The translations under genes and the position numbers were made by a program. The notes under the pieces are model-generated. The model searched no databases. It was not told where the DNA came from and saw nothing but the letters and a program-made list of their open reading frames with translations. From NCBI GenBank assembly GCA_044841755.1, contig JAXOFM010000003.1, forward strand, positions 62,001 through 126,000: a DNA stretch of 64,000 bases. Reading direction: 5' to 3'. Positions 44,871 through 53,626 of this stretch are shown one piece after another. Origin of the DNA: CAZAPO01 sp044841755. GTDB lineage: Bacteria > Bacteroidota > Bacteroidia > Flavobacteriales > Flavobacteriaceae. Position 1 is the stretch's first letter. Every line of letters starts with the position of its first letter.

Positions 44871-46562
44871 ATGAGCGACGATAAGAAGATCATCTTCTCA
44901 ATGGCTGGAGTTAGTAAAACTTTTCCAGGTGCTAATACTCCGGTAATCAAAAATATATATCTCAGTTTCTTTTATGGAGCGAAAATTGGAATTCTGGGTC
45001 TCAACGGATCTGGAAAATCTACGTTGTTAAAGATCATAGCTGGAGTGGATAAGAATTTTCAAGGAGATGTGGTATTCTCACAAGATTATTCTGTAGGTTA
45101 CTTAGAGCAGGAACCTCAACTCGATGATGAAAAAACGGTTATGGAAGTTGTACGAGAAGGTGCAGCTGAAACTGTAGCTATTCTTGATGAATATAATAAG
45201 ATCAATGATATGTTTGGTCTTGAAGAAGTGTATTCGGATCCAGATAAGATGGAGAAACTAATGAGCCGTCAGGCAGAACTTCAAGATCAGATAGATGCTT
45301 CCAATGCATGGGAATTAGACACCAAATTGGAAATAGCGATGGACGCTCTTCGTACTCCAGATGGCGATAAAAAAATAGGTGTATTATCTGGAGGAGAACG
45401 ACGTCGTGTAGCTTTATGCCGTCTACTATTACAAGAACCAGATGTTTTGTTACTGGATGAGCCCACCAACCACTTAGATGCTGAGTCTGTACATTGGTTA
45501 GAGCATCATTTAGCACAATACAAAGGAACTGTTATCGCTGTAACTCACGATAGATACTTTTTAGATAATGTTGCTGGATGGATTCTTGAGTTAGATAGAG
45601 GAGAAGGTATTCCATGGAAAGGAAACTATTCATCCTGGTTAGATCAGAAATCTAAACGTTTAGCACAGGAGCAAAAACAAGCCAGTAAACGTCAAAAAAC
45701 ATTGGAACGAGAGCTTGAATGGGTTCGTATGGCACCAAAGGGTCGTCAAGCTAAGCAAAAAGCACGTTTGAATAACTACGAGAAGTTAATGAGCCAAGAT
45801 CAAAAGCAGCTTGATGAAAAACTTGAAATATACATTCCTAACGGACCACGTTTAGGAACTAACGTTATTGAAGCTATTGGTGTTGCAAAAGGTTATGATG
45901 ATAAATTGTTATATGACGATTTAAACTTTAAGCTCCCTCAAGCAGGAATCGTTGGTGTTATTGGGCCTAACGGAGCAGGTAAAACAACTATTTTTAGAAT
46001 GATTATGGGGGAAGAAACTGCTGACAAAGGAGAATTTCAGGTTGGTGAAACCGTTAAGATTGCTTACGTCGATCAAAGTCATTCTAATATAGATCCTGAA
46101 AAGTCCATTTGGCAAAATTTTAGTGATGAGCAAGAGTTGATTATGATGGGGAATCGTCAGGTGAATTCTAGGGCATATTTAAGTAGATTCAACTTCTCGG
46201 GAAGTGAACAAAATAAGAAGGTAAAGCTATTATCAGGTGGTGAACGAAATCGCCTTCATTTGGCAATGACCTTAAAAGAAGAAGGTAATGTGTTACTTTT
46301 AGATGAACCTACTAACGATCTTGATGTCAATACATTAAGAGCTTTAGAAGAAGGTCTTGAAAATTTTGCTGGTTGTGCAGTAGTAATTTCACACGATAGA
46401 TGGTTCCTAGATAGAATATGCACACATATTTTATCTTTTGAAGGTGATTCACAAGTGTATTTCTTTGAAGGCAGCTTTAGCGACTATGAAGAGAATAAGA
46501 AGAAACGACTTGGTGCAGATATAATGCCAAAGCGAATTAAATATAAGAAACTAATAAGATAA
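44871..46562 (+). CDS. ettA: Energy-dependent translational throttle EttA (ABC-F)
   Basis: A 563-residue ABC-F ATPase with two nucleotide-binding domains. Walker A motifs are GLNGSGKST (about 43-51) and GPNGAGKTT; signatures are LSGGERRRVAL and LSGGERNRLHL; Walker B motifs are LLLDEPTNHLD and LLLDEPTNDLD. The linker KRQKTLERELEWVRMAPKGRQAKQKARL is typical of EttA. It binds the ribosomal E site and gates the first elongation step according to the ATP/ADP ratio. It ends in a strong terminator. Confidence 0.94.
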   Translation: MSDDKKIIFSMAGVSKTFPGANTPVIKNIYLSFFYGAKIGILGLNGSGKSTLLKIIAGVDKNFQGDVVFSQDYSVGYLEQEPQLDDEKTVMEVVREGAAETVAILDEYNKINDMFGLEEVYSDPDKMEKLMSRQAELQDQIDASNAWELDTKLEIAMDALRTPDGDKKIGVLSGGERRRVALCRLLLQEPDVLLLDEPTNHLDAESVHWLEHHLAQYKGTVIAVTHDRYFLDNVAGWILELDRGEGIPWKGNYSSWLDQKSKRLAQEQKQASKRQKTLERELEWVRMAPKGRQAKQKARLNNYEKLMSQDQKQLDEKLEIYIPNGPRLGTNVIEAIGVAKGYDDKLLYDDLNFKLPQAGIVGVIGPNGAGKTTIFRMIMGEETADKGEFQVGETVKIAYVDQSHSNIDPEKSIWQNFSDEQELIMMGNRQVNSRAYLSRFNFSGSEQNKKVKLLSGGERNRLHLAMTLKEEGNVLLLDEPTNDLDVNTLRALEEGLENFAGCAVVISHDRWFLDRICTHILSFEGDSQVYFFEGSFSDYEENKKKRLGADIMPKRIKYKKLIR

Positions 46563-46596
46563 CAAAAAAGCCAGCATTTATGCTGGCTTTTTTGTT
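46561..46596. terminator. Strong bidirectional terminator after ettA
   Basis: A perfect 16-bp stem: 46561-46576 pairs with 46581-46596, loop TTTA. The GC-rich part is GCCAGCA/TGCTGGC, flanked by A6 and T6 runs, so it can serve both ettA and the convergent small membrane protein gene. Confidence 0.9.
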
Positions 46597-46601
46597 AGTG
46601 T

Positions 46602-46850
46602 TTAGCAATTATCATAAAGATGTCCTTCACGAAAATCGCGATATACTTTATTATCATCTTCTGAAGAAGATGTATTAGATCGTTTACTTAACCTGTCATT
46701 TTCAGCCTTTAGTTTGTAAGATTTTCTAACCCCCAATATTAATAGAATCAAAAAGAAAGCGACCGTTATTGTTAACATGGTTACAATGCTAATTTGCTCT
46801 ATAAGAAAATATGGCTGAGAGTTTAACTTTAATAAGTTGATTAGTAGCAT
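46602..46850 (-). CDS. Small single-helix membrane protein
   Basis: An 82-residue hypothetical protein with one membrane helix (about 22-41, IVTMLTITVAFFLILLILGV) followed by a charged cytosolic tail with a serine cluster and YRDFREGHLYDNC at the end. An internal ATG (residue 25) would leave only the helix and tail and is also possible. I do not know the family. It shares the terminator at 46561-46596 with ettA. Confidence 0.6.
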   Translation of the reverse strand: MLLINLLKLNSQPYFLIEQISIVTMLTITVAFFLILLILGVRKSYKLKAENDRLSKRSNTSSSEDDNKVYRDFREGHLYDNC

Positions 46851-47000
46851 ATTGACAATTGATTTGGGTTAATGTGTTGACCAAATATAGGTTTTTAATC
46901 TAGTGGTCAGTAGTAATATTTTAATTAATCGATGAACTACATACCCTTTTGTAGGAATAGGAGTAGGTAAGGTGTTATTCATCGAGTATGTTTTGCCGTT

Positions 47001-47018
47001 TTGTAACAAATGTTACAA
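47001..47018. promoter_or_regulatory. Operator-like palindrome TTGTAACA-AA-TGTTACAA
   Basis: Perfect 8-bp arms around AA, with the TAACAnnTGTTA core seen in Crp/Fnr-family sites. Its centre is 22 bp (two helical turns) from the next palindrome at 47025-47038. It lies in the 244-base gap before the FadL-type gene, which otherwise shows only AT-rich sequence. Confidence 0.5.
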
Positions 47019-47024
47019 TTCATT

Positions 47025-47038
47025 ATGACTTAAGTCAT
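47025..47038. promoter_or_regulatory. Operator-like palindrome ATGACTTAAGTCAT
   Basis: A perfect 14-bp palindrome with the same arms as the dyad at 9363-9376. It lies 57 bases upstream of the FadL-type start. A -7-like TACTTTCA is at 47061-47068, placing the palindrome centre about 42 bases before the inferred transcription start, a classic activator position. Confidence 0.5.
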
Positions 47039-47094
47039 GATTTTTTGAAGGAATTAGGAATACTTTCATACTGTAATTTTTAAGTATAGAAACT

Positions 47095-48441
47095 ATGAAA
47101 ACCAATTTCTTCAAACTAACATTAATGCTTTTTAGCACCGTTATATTTGCACAAGCAGGACATATTATGCAAGGTGTAGGTTCGGTCAATATGTCTATGG
47201 GTGGTGCAGCTACTGCACAGCCATTAGATATTTCAGGAGCAATACACTGGAATCCAGCAACTTTGACAGCTTTCGGCTCGAAAGAGCTGAAGTTTGATTT
47301 AGGATTATTCTTTTCTTCACCAGAATTGAGCTCTAGTTTGCCAGCAGGTATGTTAGGCCAAGGAGCTCCTGCAGTAAGTGGAACTACAATGGATGATAGA
47401 GGTGTTTCTCCAATGCCAGCTTTAGCAATGGTATGGACAAAACCTGATAGCAAGCATACTTTTGCGGCTTCGGCTTTTGGGATTAGTGGATTTGGAGTAA
47501 CATTTCCAGAGGAATCAAATAACCCTTTAGTCGGATCTTTTAATCCCATGGATAATTCAAATCCTATTAACTATCCTCAAGCTGCCATGGGATTTGGACA
47601 TATAGAATCTGATTATATGCTATTACAAGTCGGATTATCATATGCATATCAACTATCTGAAAAGTTCTCATTAGGTATTCAGCCTAATATAGATTATGCG
47701 GCGTTAGAGCTTATGCCAAACCCAACTGCAAATCCAACAGGAGCTGGATACCCATCAACAAATAAAGCCTCATCTTTAGGTTTTGGTGTCCAATTTGGAC
47801 TATTCTATGATTCTGGAAGCGGGTTTAAGTTAGGAGCCTCTTATAAAACTGTTCAAAGTTTTGCTGACTTTGAATTTGATAATACTTATCTTGATAATAG
47901 TACGGGAACAAATGAATTCGAAATGGATTATCCATCAATTCTATCATTTGGTATAGGATTTAGTGGTGGAGATTTTGACCTAGCATTGGATTATAGAAAT
48001 GTAAATTATGAGAATACAGATGGCTTTTCAAAAACAGGTTGGACGCAAACAGGTTCTGTAGCTGGTTTTGGCTGGGAAAATATTTCAATTATTTCAGCGG
48101 GTGTGCAATATAAGGGAATAGATAAATTACCTTTAAGAGTTGGATATACATATAGTTCTAATCCAATTAATGAAGAGGCAGCCTTTTTCAACGTTCCTGC
48201 TACCGCTATTATTAAGAATGCATTTCAATTTGGCTTGAGCTACGCAATTAGTAATAATCTAAATGTAGATGGAGTATTTCATTATGGAGATAGTGGAGGT
48301 GCGACTTCTGGAGAAATATTATCACCAATGATGGTAACACAAACTAATCCACTTGGTGCAATTCAAGGATCAACAGTGTCTTACGAAATGACTACGTCAA
48401 TGATAATGGTAGGGGTTAGCTACAAATTTGGAGCTAAATAG
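47095..48441 (+). CDS. OmpP1/FadL/TodX family outer membrane channel
   Basis: A 448-residue outer membrane protein with a signal peptide ending VIFAQ (about 20). The mature N terminus GHIMQGVGSVNMSMGGAATAQPLDISGAIHWNPATL is the FadL hatch region with the conserved NPA motif, and alternating beta strands end with an aromatic SYKFGAK-type C terminus. FadL channels pass long-chain fatty acids or other hydrophobic compounds. The gene stands alone between two palindromic operators and a terminator, so it is probably individually regulated. Confidence 0.9.
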   Translation: MKTNFFKLTLMLFSTVIFAQAGHIMQGVGSVNMSMGGAATAQPLDISGAIHWNPATLTAFGSKELKFDLGLFFSSPELSSSLPAGMLGQGAPAVSGTTMDDRGVSPMPALAMVWTKPDSKHTFAASAFGISGFGVTFPEESNNPLVGSFNPMDNSNPINYPQAAMGFGHIESDYMLLQVGLSYAYQLSEKFSLGIQPNIDYAALELMPNPTANPTGAGYPSTNKASSLGFGVQFGLFYDSGSGFKLGASYKTVQSFADFEFDNTYLDNSTGTNEFEMDYPSILSFGIGFSGGDFDLALDYRNVNYENTDGFSKTGWTQTGSVAGFGWENISIISAGVQYKGIDKLPLRVGYTYSSNPINEEAAFFNVPATAIIKNAFQFGLSYAISNNLNVDGVFHYGDSGGATSGEILSPMMVTQTNPLGAIQGSTVSYEMTTSMIMVGVSYKFGAK

Positions 48442-48461
48442 ATTAATATTTTAAGTTAGTT

Positions 48462-48494
48462 AAAAACGGTTTTCAAAAAATGAAAACCGTTTTT
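48462..48494. terminator. Intrinsic terminator after the FadL-type gene
   Basis: A 14-bp stem (48462-48475 with 48481-48494) containing ACGGTTTTCA/TGAAAACCGT, A-loop of five, flanked by A and T runs. Confidence 0.85.
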
Positions 48495-48618
48495 TAATTG
48501 TAACAATTTTAAATAAATCACTACAAATATTTTAAGCAATCAATAATTTCAATAAATCCTAATTTTTACCGAAATTGCTTATCCTTTTATTTGTTTAACC
48601 ATTAATTATTAAACCAAC

Positions 48619-49956
48619 ATGTCTGATGAATTTGACTTATTAGAAACTAGTTCCAACGAAAAACAAGAAAAAGTCGATGTAAACTGGGGAAAAGCTATCG
48701 ATACAATGAAATCGAAACTAGCTCAGGAAGATGATCCCGAAATGCGTCAAAAAATCTTGAATGCTACTTTAGATGATGTGGTTCATATGGCTGAAAAGGA
48801 CAGAACAACTCTTTTGGATGCTATTAAGGACTTGACCGATTATCAAGATGAGGTTGGGATTATTTTTGAGGCGTTTTCATCACTAAATGCAGAGGAGCAA
48901 AAGATCATTGACAACGCTATAAAGCGCTTAGAAAGAGCAAAGGTAGAGCTAGAAGATGCTGAAAACAAACCTGACACGTGGTGGAATAATCTTTGGGGAC
49001 GAAAGAGTAAAATTAAAAAAGCTCAAGAAGAGCTAAAGATAGCTCAAAAACAACGAGATGAAGCAGATAATAAGGCTAAGGTAATGTTCCAGCAGCGCAT
49101 TGAGCAAGCAGATGTACAAACTTTGTTAAATGAACTTTCATTTAAGAGTCAAGCAGCTGTGAAACGATTAAAAGATCGTGAGCTTGAAATAAAGGAAGTA
49201 GAAGACAGGTTACAAGATGCAATTGTAGAGGCAACAAAAAATCACACTAAGGCATTAGAAAAGAAGAAAGAAGTTGAAGCCCTATTAGAAGAAAAGTATG
49301 CCTTGTTAAAACAAGCTCGACAAGAGCTTGAAGAGATAGTTGATAAACAATCAGCGGAGTATGCAACTGCTGTCGGTAAAGTAACCGAATTAGAGCAAAA
49401 AGTTGAAGAATTGGAAGGTTTAAAAAATGCTTATACAACGTTGGCGGCTTCAAAAGATAGCTTTGTACATAAGCATAACCTAACGATAAAAGTATTGACT
49501 TCGTTAAGAAGTAATTTACAAACACATAGAGCCAAGTTAAAATCTGATACCGAAGAACGATTAAAGTACTACGATGGTTATGTAGTGGCTTTAAAGGCAA
49601 GAACAGATCAGGAATTTGCAGCTATTTTAGAACACTTAGGAGTAAAAACTGATGAGCATATAGGTGAAACCCTTGCAGCAATGCACTCTGCTTCTGCTAA
49701 GGCGCGTCAGGAAATGATGGATAACATTCCAGTGCATGAAAAAGTGATGCAAGGTGTATATAGTAGTTATGCAGAAGCTCTTCAAGAGATAAGAAATAAA
49801 GATGCTGAGATACAAAAGAACTTTGCAGATCGCTATGGCATTGAAATGAAGGAGATCTTTGAGGAATACTATAAGGCTGAAAACAATCCAGTTCCAGAAG
49901 GAGATGGAGAAGGAGAAGCTCCAAAACCAGAAGGAGAAGACGACCTATTATCATAA
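48619..49956 (+). CDS. Soluble coiled-coil protein, first gene of an AAA+ operon
   Basis: A 445-residue protein without signal or membrane segment. Residues about 90-300 are long heptad-rich coiled coil (KRLERAKVELEDAE..., VEALLEEKYALLKQARQELEE...). A helical C-terminal half follows, with HKHNLTIKVLTSLRSNLQTH (about 290-310), and an acidic tail GEGEAPKPEGEDDLLS. WWNNLWGRKSK (about 120) may be membrane-contacting. Such proteins are sometimes labelled microtubule-binding in databases, which says nothing about role. It ends with a hairpin before the next gene, so its transcript level may exceed that of the rest of the operon. Confidence 0.85.
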   Translation: MSDEFDLLETSSNEKQEKVDVNWGKAIDTMKSKLAQEDDPEMRQKILNATLDDVVHMAEKDRTTLLDAIKDLTDYQDEVGIIFEAFSSLNAEEQKIIDNAIKRLERAKVELEDAENKPDTWWNNLWGRKSKIKKAQEELKIAQKQRDEADNKAKVMFQQRIEQADVQTLLNELSFKSQAAVKRLKDRELEIKEVEDRLQDAIVEATKNHTKALEKKKEVEALLEEKYALLKQARQELEEIVDKQSAEYATAVGKVTELEQKVEELEGLKNAYTTLAASKDSFVHKHNLTIKVLTSLRSNLQTHRAKLKSDTEERLKYYDGYVVALKARTDQEFAAILEHLGVKTDEHIGETLAAMHSASAKARQEMMDNIPVHEKVMQGVYSSYAEALQEIRNKDAEIQKNFADRYGIEMKEIFEEYYKAENNPVPEGDGEGEAPKPEGEDDLLS

Positions 49957-49961
49957 ATTAA

Positions 49962-49990
49962 GGTGCTTCTTTTTAGAAGCACCATTTTCT
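49962..49990 (+). terminator. Hairpin between the coiled-coil gene and the rest of the operon
   Basis: A 9-bp stem, GGTGCTTCT (49962-49970) with AGAAGCACC (49975-49983), loop TTTT, followed by ATTTTCT. It looks like a partial terminator or mRNA-stabilising hairpin, since the next gene follows in 62 bases with no obvious new promoter. Confidence 0.55.
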
Positions 49991-50018
49991 TTATTATTTA
50001 ATTGTTGTTTGATCAACT

Positions 50019-51074
50019 ATGTCTATTAATCACATTGTTACACCATTAGATTCTGCAGTACTCGATTCAAAAGAGCAGTATGTATTTTATCATAAGATGG
50101 TTGACTTTGTGTTGAAGGAGCTTATTACCAAAGTTCAACATCAACAAATATGTAGCAAGCAGGAAATAGTCTTTTTTAAGCAATACTGCGATTTGCTCTT
50201 GTATTCTATTGAAGCAATGCGAATCAAGTACATGTATGATGATGAAGACAAGATGAAGATTGACCTTACAGAATCTGGCTTTCCAAATTATTTAGAATTC
50301 AGATATCTGTTCAATGATTTGTCATTGCGAAATGAATATGTAGATAAACTTACACCAGCAATTTCTTTAAGAGAGGAATTTTTAGACACTTTATTGCGAA
50401 AAAAACAACCAATAAAGAAGAGTAAGCTATTTCAGGCTGCATCGATCGTTTACTATACTTCTGTGGAGCAGCGATTTATTTTTAATCGATTTGTTCAAGG
50501 AAAGATTATTGATGCTGGACCCAATGATAAAGGAGAACTCATGACCAGCTGGAGTTTTTTTGATGTTGCTCACAACAGACCATTCATATGCTTCATGTAT
50601 TTTGATTATGATGGACATAAAATTCTTGATTATAAAGAAAAGATTTATGAAACTTTAAAGGTTACAGCAGATAGAGAGTTGTCTCTAGACACCATGGCTT
50701 ATGCTATAGATAGAAAGCTTCCTAAGATCATGCCTAAACATATTAAGCGAATAGATCTTGGGCCTCTGCACAATATTTTTGCTAAGGATCAAAATGAACT
50801 TACACATGCCATATTAGATGGAATTAGTAAAAAGGAAATTTCATTAGAATCTTATGCTGTTTCTCTAAACATAGATGAGGTTTATTCAAAAGGAGAGTTT
50901 AAAGAAGGTAACTTTTTTAATAAACAGGTATTACAGAAGTGGAATGATGTTGAAAACAATAAATATGTGTTTGCTCCTCACAGAATCATTCAGATGTTAT
51001 ATAATAAGACTCCAGACCTAATGAACGAGCTGTCTAAGCCACCAATTCAAACCGCAGATTTAAAGAATAAGTAA
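50019..51074 (+). CDS. Unknown protein of the AAA+ operon
   Basis: A 351-residue cytosolic protein; I do not recognise a family. It has no membrane segment. It is Tyr/Phe/Lys-rich with an alpha/beta appearance in the middle (WSFFDVAHNRPFICFMYFDYDGHKILDY, about 178-205) flanked by helices. It is 3 bases upstream of the AAA+ ATPase gene, implying stoichiometric expression; an adaptor or substrate-recognition subunit for the ATPase is the simplest inference. Confidence 0.8.
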   Translation: MSINHIVTPLDSAVLDSKEQYVFYHKMVDFVLKELITKVQHQQICSKQEIVFFKQYCDLLLYSIEAMRIKYMYDDEDKMKIDLTESGFPNYLEFRYLFNDLSLRNEYVDKLTPAISLREEFLDTLLRKKQPIKKSKLFQAASIVYYTSVEQRFIFNRFVQGKIIDAGPNDKGELMTSWSFFDVAHNRPFICFMYFDYDGHKILDYKEKIYETLKVTADRELSLDTMAYAIDRKLPKIMPKHIKRIDLGPLHNIFAKDQNELTHAILDGISKKEISLESYAVSLNIDEVYSKGEFKEGNFFNKQVLQKWNDVENNKYVFAPHRIIQMLYNKTPDLMNELSKPPIQTADLKNK

Positions 51075-51077
51075 AGA

Positions 51078-53045
51078 ATGGAACACAATTCAACATTTCC
51101 AATAAAACAAAACGAATTAGATGTACTTCGTGATGAAGCTACCTCATATATTAAAAGTGTTCAATGGGAGCAAGGACAACGAGCAAAGAATAGAGATAAG
51201 GATGCAAAAGATGATTCTATTCTTCTATATCTATCAAGAGCTAAAGGAGGTAATGGTGGATTGGAAGTTACTTCGGTTTCCAAAACTATTTTAGCTTTAA
51301 AAAAGCGATTACTACCAGACTCTGTGGCAATTCCTATTCATTTAAATCAAACACTCTTTGCTGTTCAAGAAGGAATTGCACTTGGCATTTGGGTAAAGGA
51401 CAGCTATTATGATGCCTCAGGTATGTCTAGTTTAAGCGAAAGAAAATCTACACTGGATAATTCGGGTAAAAGAGAGTACGAAAGTAAAATGCATACGGCA
51501 ACAGCCTTTATGCTTTTCTCGACTTCATATAAGATATTACATGATCTCAAACCTCATGCTTCAGATGATTTGAGTGTTATGAAGAATAAGTTCGCAGGAC
51601 TTCCAGAAGTGTCACTAATGTCTCCACTTAAAGGGATTTCATGTGCAATTTATTATTACGATAAGTATTTAAGTCACCCAGAAATTGTCAAGTCAGATAA
51701 AGATGTTGTGGATTTCACAGTTGTGTATTTTGAAGCATTAATTGATGAAATTCAGTTAAGAAAAAGCTCTTTAGAGTATACCGAGACTATAATAGACAGA
51801 ACATACAAACTAGAGAACTCTGATTTTGCGATATCTGGTTGGGAAAATGTATTTGCAGGTGCTGCAAAGAGTGTAGAGTTTAATAAGATACAGTTTGAGC
51901 AAATAGTAGGTAATCGTGATGCAAAACATTTTGCACGTAGATTAACCGAACGTTTATTAAGCTACGACTTTGATGCTAAGAAGAATCCGTTTCAGGAATT
52001 AGGAGGTTTTATGCCTGTTTTCATGGGTTATGGTATTCCTGGAACTGGAAAAAGTATGTTGATTGCAGCTATTGCTACACGCTTAAAGCAACATTGTGAC
52101 AATCTTGATATTCCATTTCTATTTCACCCAATGCCTGATACTTTAATAAGTACATTTCAAGGTGGATCAGCAGAGAAAATGGTAGAGTGGATGAAACCAC
52201 TTCAAGATCCAACCAGACTTATTTTTGCTCCAATTGATGATGCTGAGAATAACCTTCAAGAACGTACTGCACAAGGAGTTTCGGCTGGTGTTAAAGAAGT
52301 GATAGGTGTGTTTTTGAGATATACTGAAGGTGCTTACGCAGTTAATTATGGAAATAGTTCTATAGGACTATTTACCAATCTTCCTGAAACTCTAGATAAA
52401 GCCGTTATTTCGCGTGTACAGGGACGTTTTAAGATTGATGGAGCACGTACAGAGCAAGATTTTCTTGATCAAGATCATTTATGGTGGAGAAAGATTCAGG
52501 AAACAATGCCTGAGTTTGTCAACATGAAGGATCCTGAGAATTATAAGTACTTGAGTGATCAAGGGCTTGCTAAACATATGGGAGAGATATTAAAAGCAGT
52601 TGAAAGACCTACCGAAGAGCGTGTTCATAACATTTATGATAAGATATACGACAAGTATAAAACCGATCAGCACTTATTCTATGCCAACCTTTATAAAGAG
52701 ATGCAGAAAGTATTCCCTTTCTTCTCATCAAGGGATGTTAGAAATATTCAATCGGCGATATCATTACGCTTAACTGATTTTGATCTTGAAAAAGATTGGT
52801 TCGATAATCCAGAACTTTATTTCAAGAAAGATTACGAAACCAAGTTCAATATGCTTCAGGAATTGATGACGTCGAACATGAAAGGACTTAATTTCTCTGA
52901 AATACGTCGTCAGGAAGTAGTGAGATACTTAGATAATGTGGCAACTATTGCAGATACTGACTTTAAACGTAAAGTAGATAGACGTATTGATCAAATGAAA
53001 GTAGAAGTTGAAGCCAGAGAACAGTTTGATAAGTTGGATGATTGA
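51078..53045 (+). CDS. AAA+ ATPase with a long unique N-terminal domain
   Basis: A 655-residue protein. Residues 1-300 match nothing I know. The AAA+ module spans about 305-460: Walker A GYGIPGTGKSML (Lys325), a pore-loop-like STFQGGSAEKM (about 358-368), Walker B LIFAPIDDAENN (Asp387-Asp388 where Asp-Glu is usual), sensor 1 LFTNLPETLDKAV (Asn434) and arginines in SRVQGRF (446, 450). A helical C-terminal region follows. It is probably a hexameric remodelling ATPase. It begins 3 bases after the unknown gene and its stop overlaps the Nudix ATG by one base. Confidence 0.88.
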   Translation: MEHNSTFPIKQNELDVLRDEATSYIKSVQWEQGQRAKNRDKDAKDDSILLYLSRAKGGNGGLEVTSVSKTILALKKRLLPDSVAIPIHLNQTLFAVQEGIALGIWVKDSYYDASGMSSLSERKSTLDNSGKREYESKMHTATAFMLFSTSYKILHDLKPHASDDLSVMKNKFAGLPEVSLMSPLKGISCAIYYYDKYLSHPEIVKSDKDVVDFTVVYFEALIDEIQLRKSSLEYTETIIDRTYKLENSDFAISGWENVFAGAAKSVEFNKIQFEQIVGNRDAKHFARRLTERLLSYDFDAKKNPFQELGGFMPVFMGYGIPGTGKSMLIAAIATRLKQHCDNLDIPFLFHPMPDTLISTFQGGSAEKMVEWMKPLQDPTRLIFAPIDDAENNLQERTAQGVSAGVKEVIGVFLRYTEGAYAVNYGNSSIGLFTNLPETLDKAVISRVQGRFKIDGARTEQDFLDQDHLWWRKIQETMPEFVNMKDPENYKYLSDQGLAKHMGEILKAVERPTEERVHNIYDKIYDKYKTDQHLFYANLYKEMQKVFPFFSSRDVRNIQSAISLRLTDFDLEKDWFDNPELYFKKDYETKFNMLQELMTSNMKGLNFSEIRRQEVVRYLDNVATIADTDFKRKVDRRIDQMKVEVEAREQFDKLDD

Positions 53046-53626
53046 TGGATAATCTGAAAAACATTAAATACAATATACTTTCTGAGGAATGGGCAACCCT
53101 TCACCGTATTGATTATGATTATCAGTTTAAAGATGGAAGATGGAAAACCATTTCACGCGAGAGTTATAACAGAGGTAATGGGACATCAGTATTACTTTAT
53201 AATGCTGAGAAACAAACGGTAATTCTAACGAAACAGTTTAGAATGCCTGCATATGTTAATGACGAGCAAGACGGAATGTCAATTGAAGTGTGTGCAGGAG
53301 CTTTAGATAAAAATGAAGACCCTGAAACTTGTATTATACGTGAGATTGAGGAGGAAGTAGGTTATAGAGTTGATGAGGTCAAAAAGGTTTTAGAGTGCTA
53401 TATGTCACCAGGAGCAGTAACTGAAAAAATGTATCTATTTGTGGCAGAATATACAGATGAAATGAAAGTGCATAGCGGAGGAGGTTTAGAAAGTGAGGAC
53501 GAAGAAATTGAAGTGTTGGAAATTCCTTTTACCGAAGCACTGCAAATGATGAAACAACACAAAATTATTGATGCTAAAACACAATTGCTGTTGCAGTATG
53601 CACAGATTAATGGGCTTATAAAATGA
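53045..53626 (+). CDS. nudK: NudK-like Nudix hydrolase (GDP-mannose/ADP-ribose type)
   Basis: A 193-residue Nudix enzyme. I use the ATG at 53045, which shares one base with the AAA+ stop; the TTG three bases earlier is unnecessary. The Nudix box GALDKNEDPETCIIREIEEEVGY (about 79-101) is intact. SVLLYNAEKQTVILTKQFRMPAYV before it and CYMSPGAVTEKMYLFVAEY after it are characteristic of the NudK/AdpP group, which splits GDP-mannose or ADP-ribose and works as a domain-swapped dimer. Its place within an AAA+ operon is unusual. Confidence 0.88.
   Translation: MDNLKNIKYNILSEEWATLHRIDYDYQFKDGRWKTISRESYNRGNGTSVLLYNAEKQTVILTKQFRMPAYVNDEQDGMSIEVCAGALDKNEDPETCIIREIEEEVGYRVDEVKKVLECYMSPGAVTEKMYLFVAEYTDEMKVHSGGGLESEDEEIEVLEIPFTEALQMMKQHKIIDAKTQLLLQYAQINGLIK

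Noticed and set aside
49247..49600. A 117-residue minus-strand ORF inside the coiled-coil gene
   Set aside because: Leu-rich mirror of a Lys/Glu-rich coiled coil, a known artefact of antisense reading.
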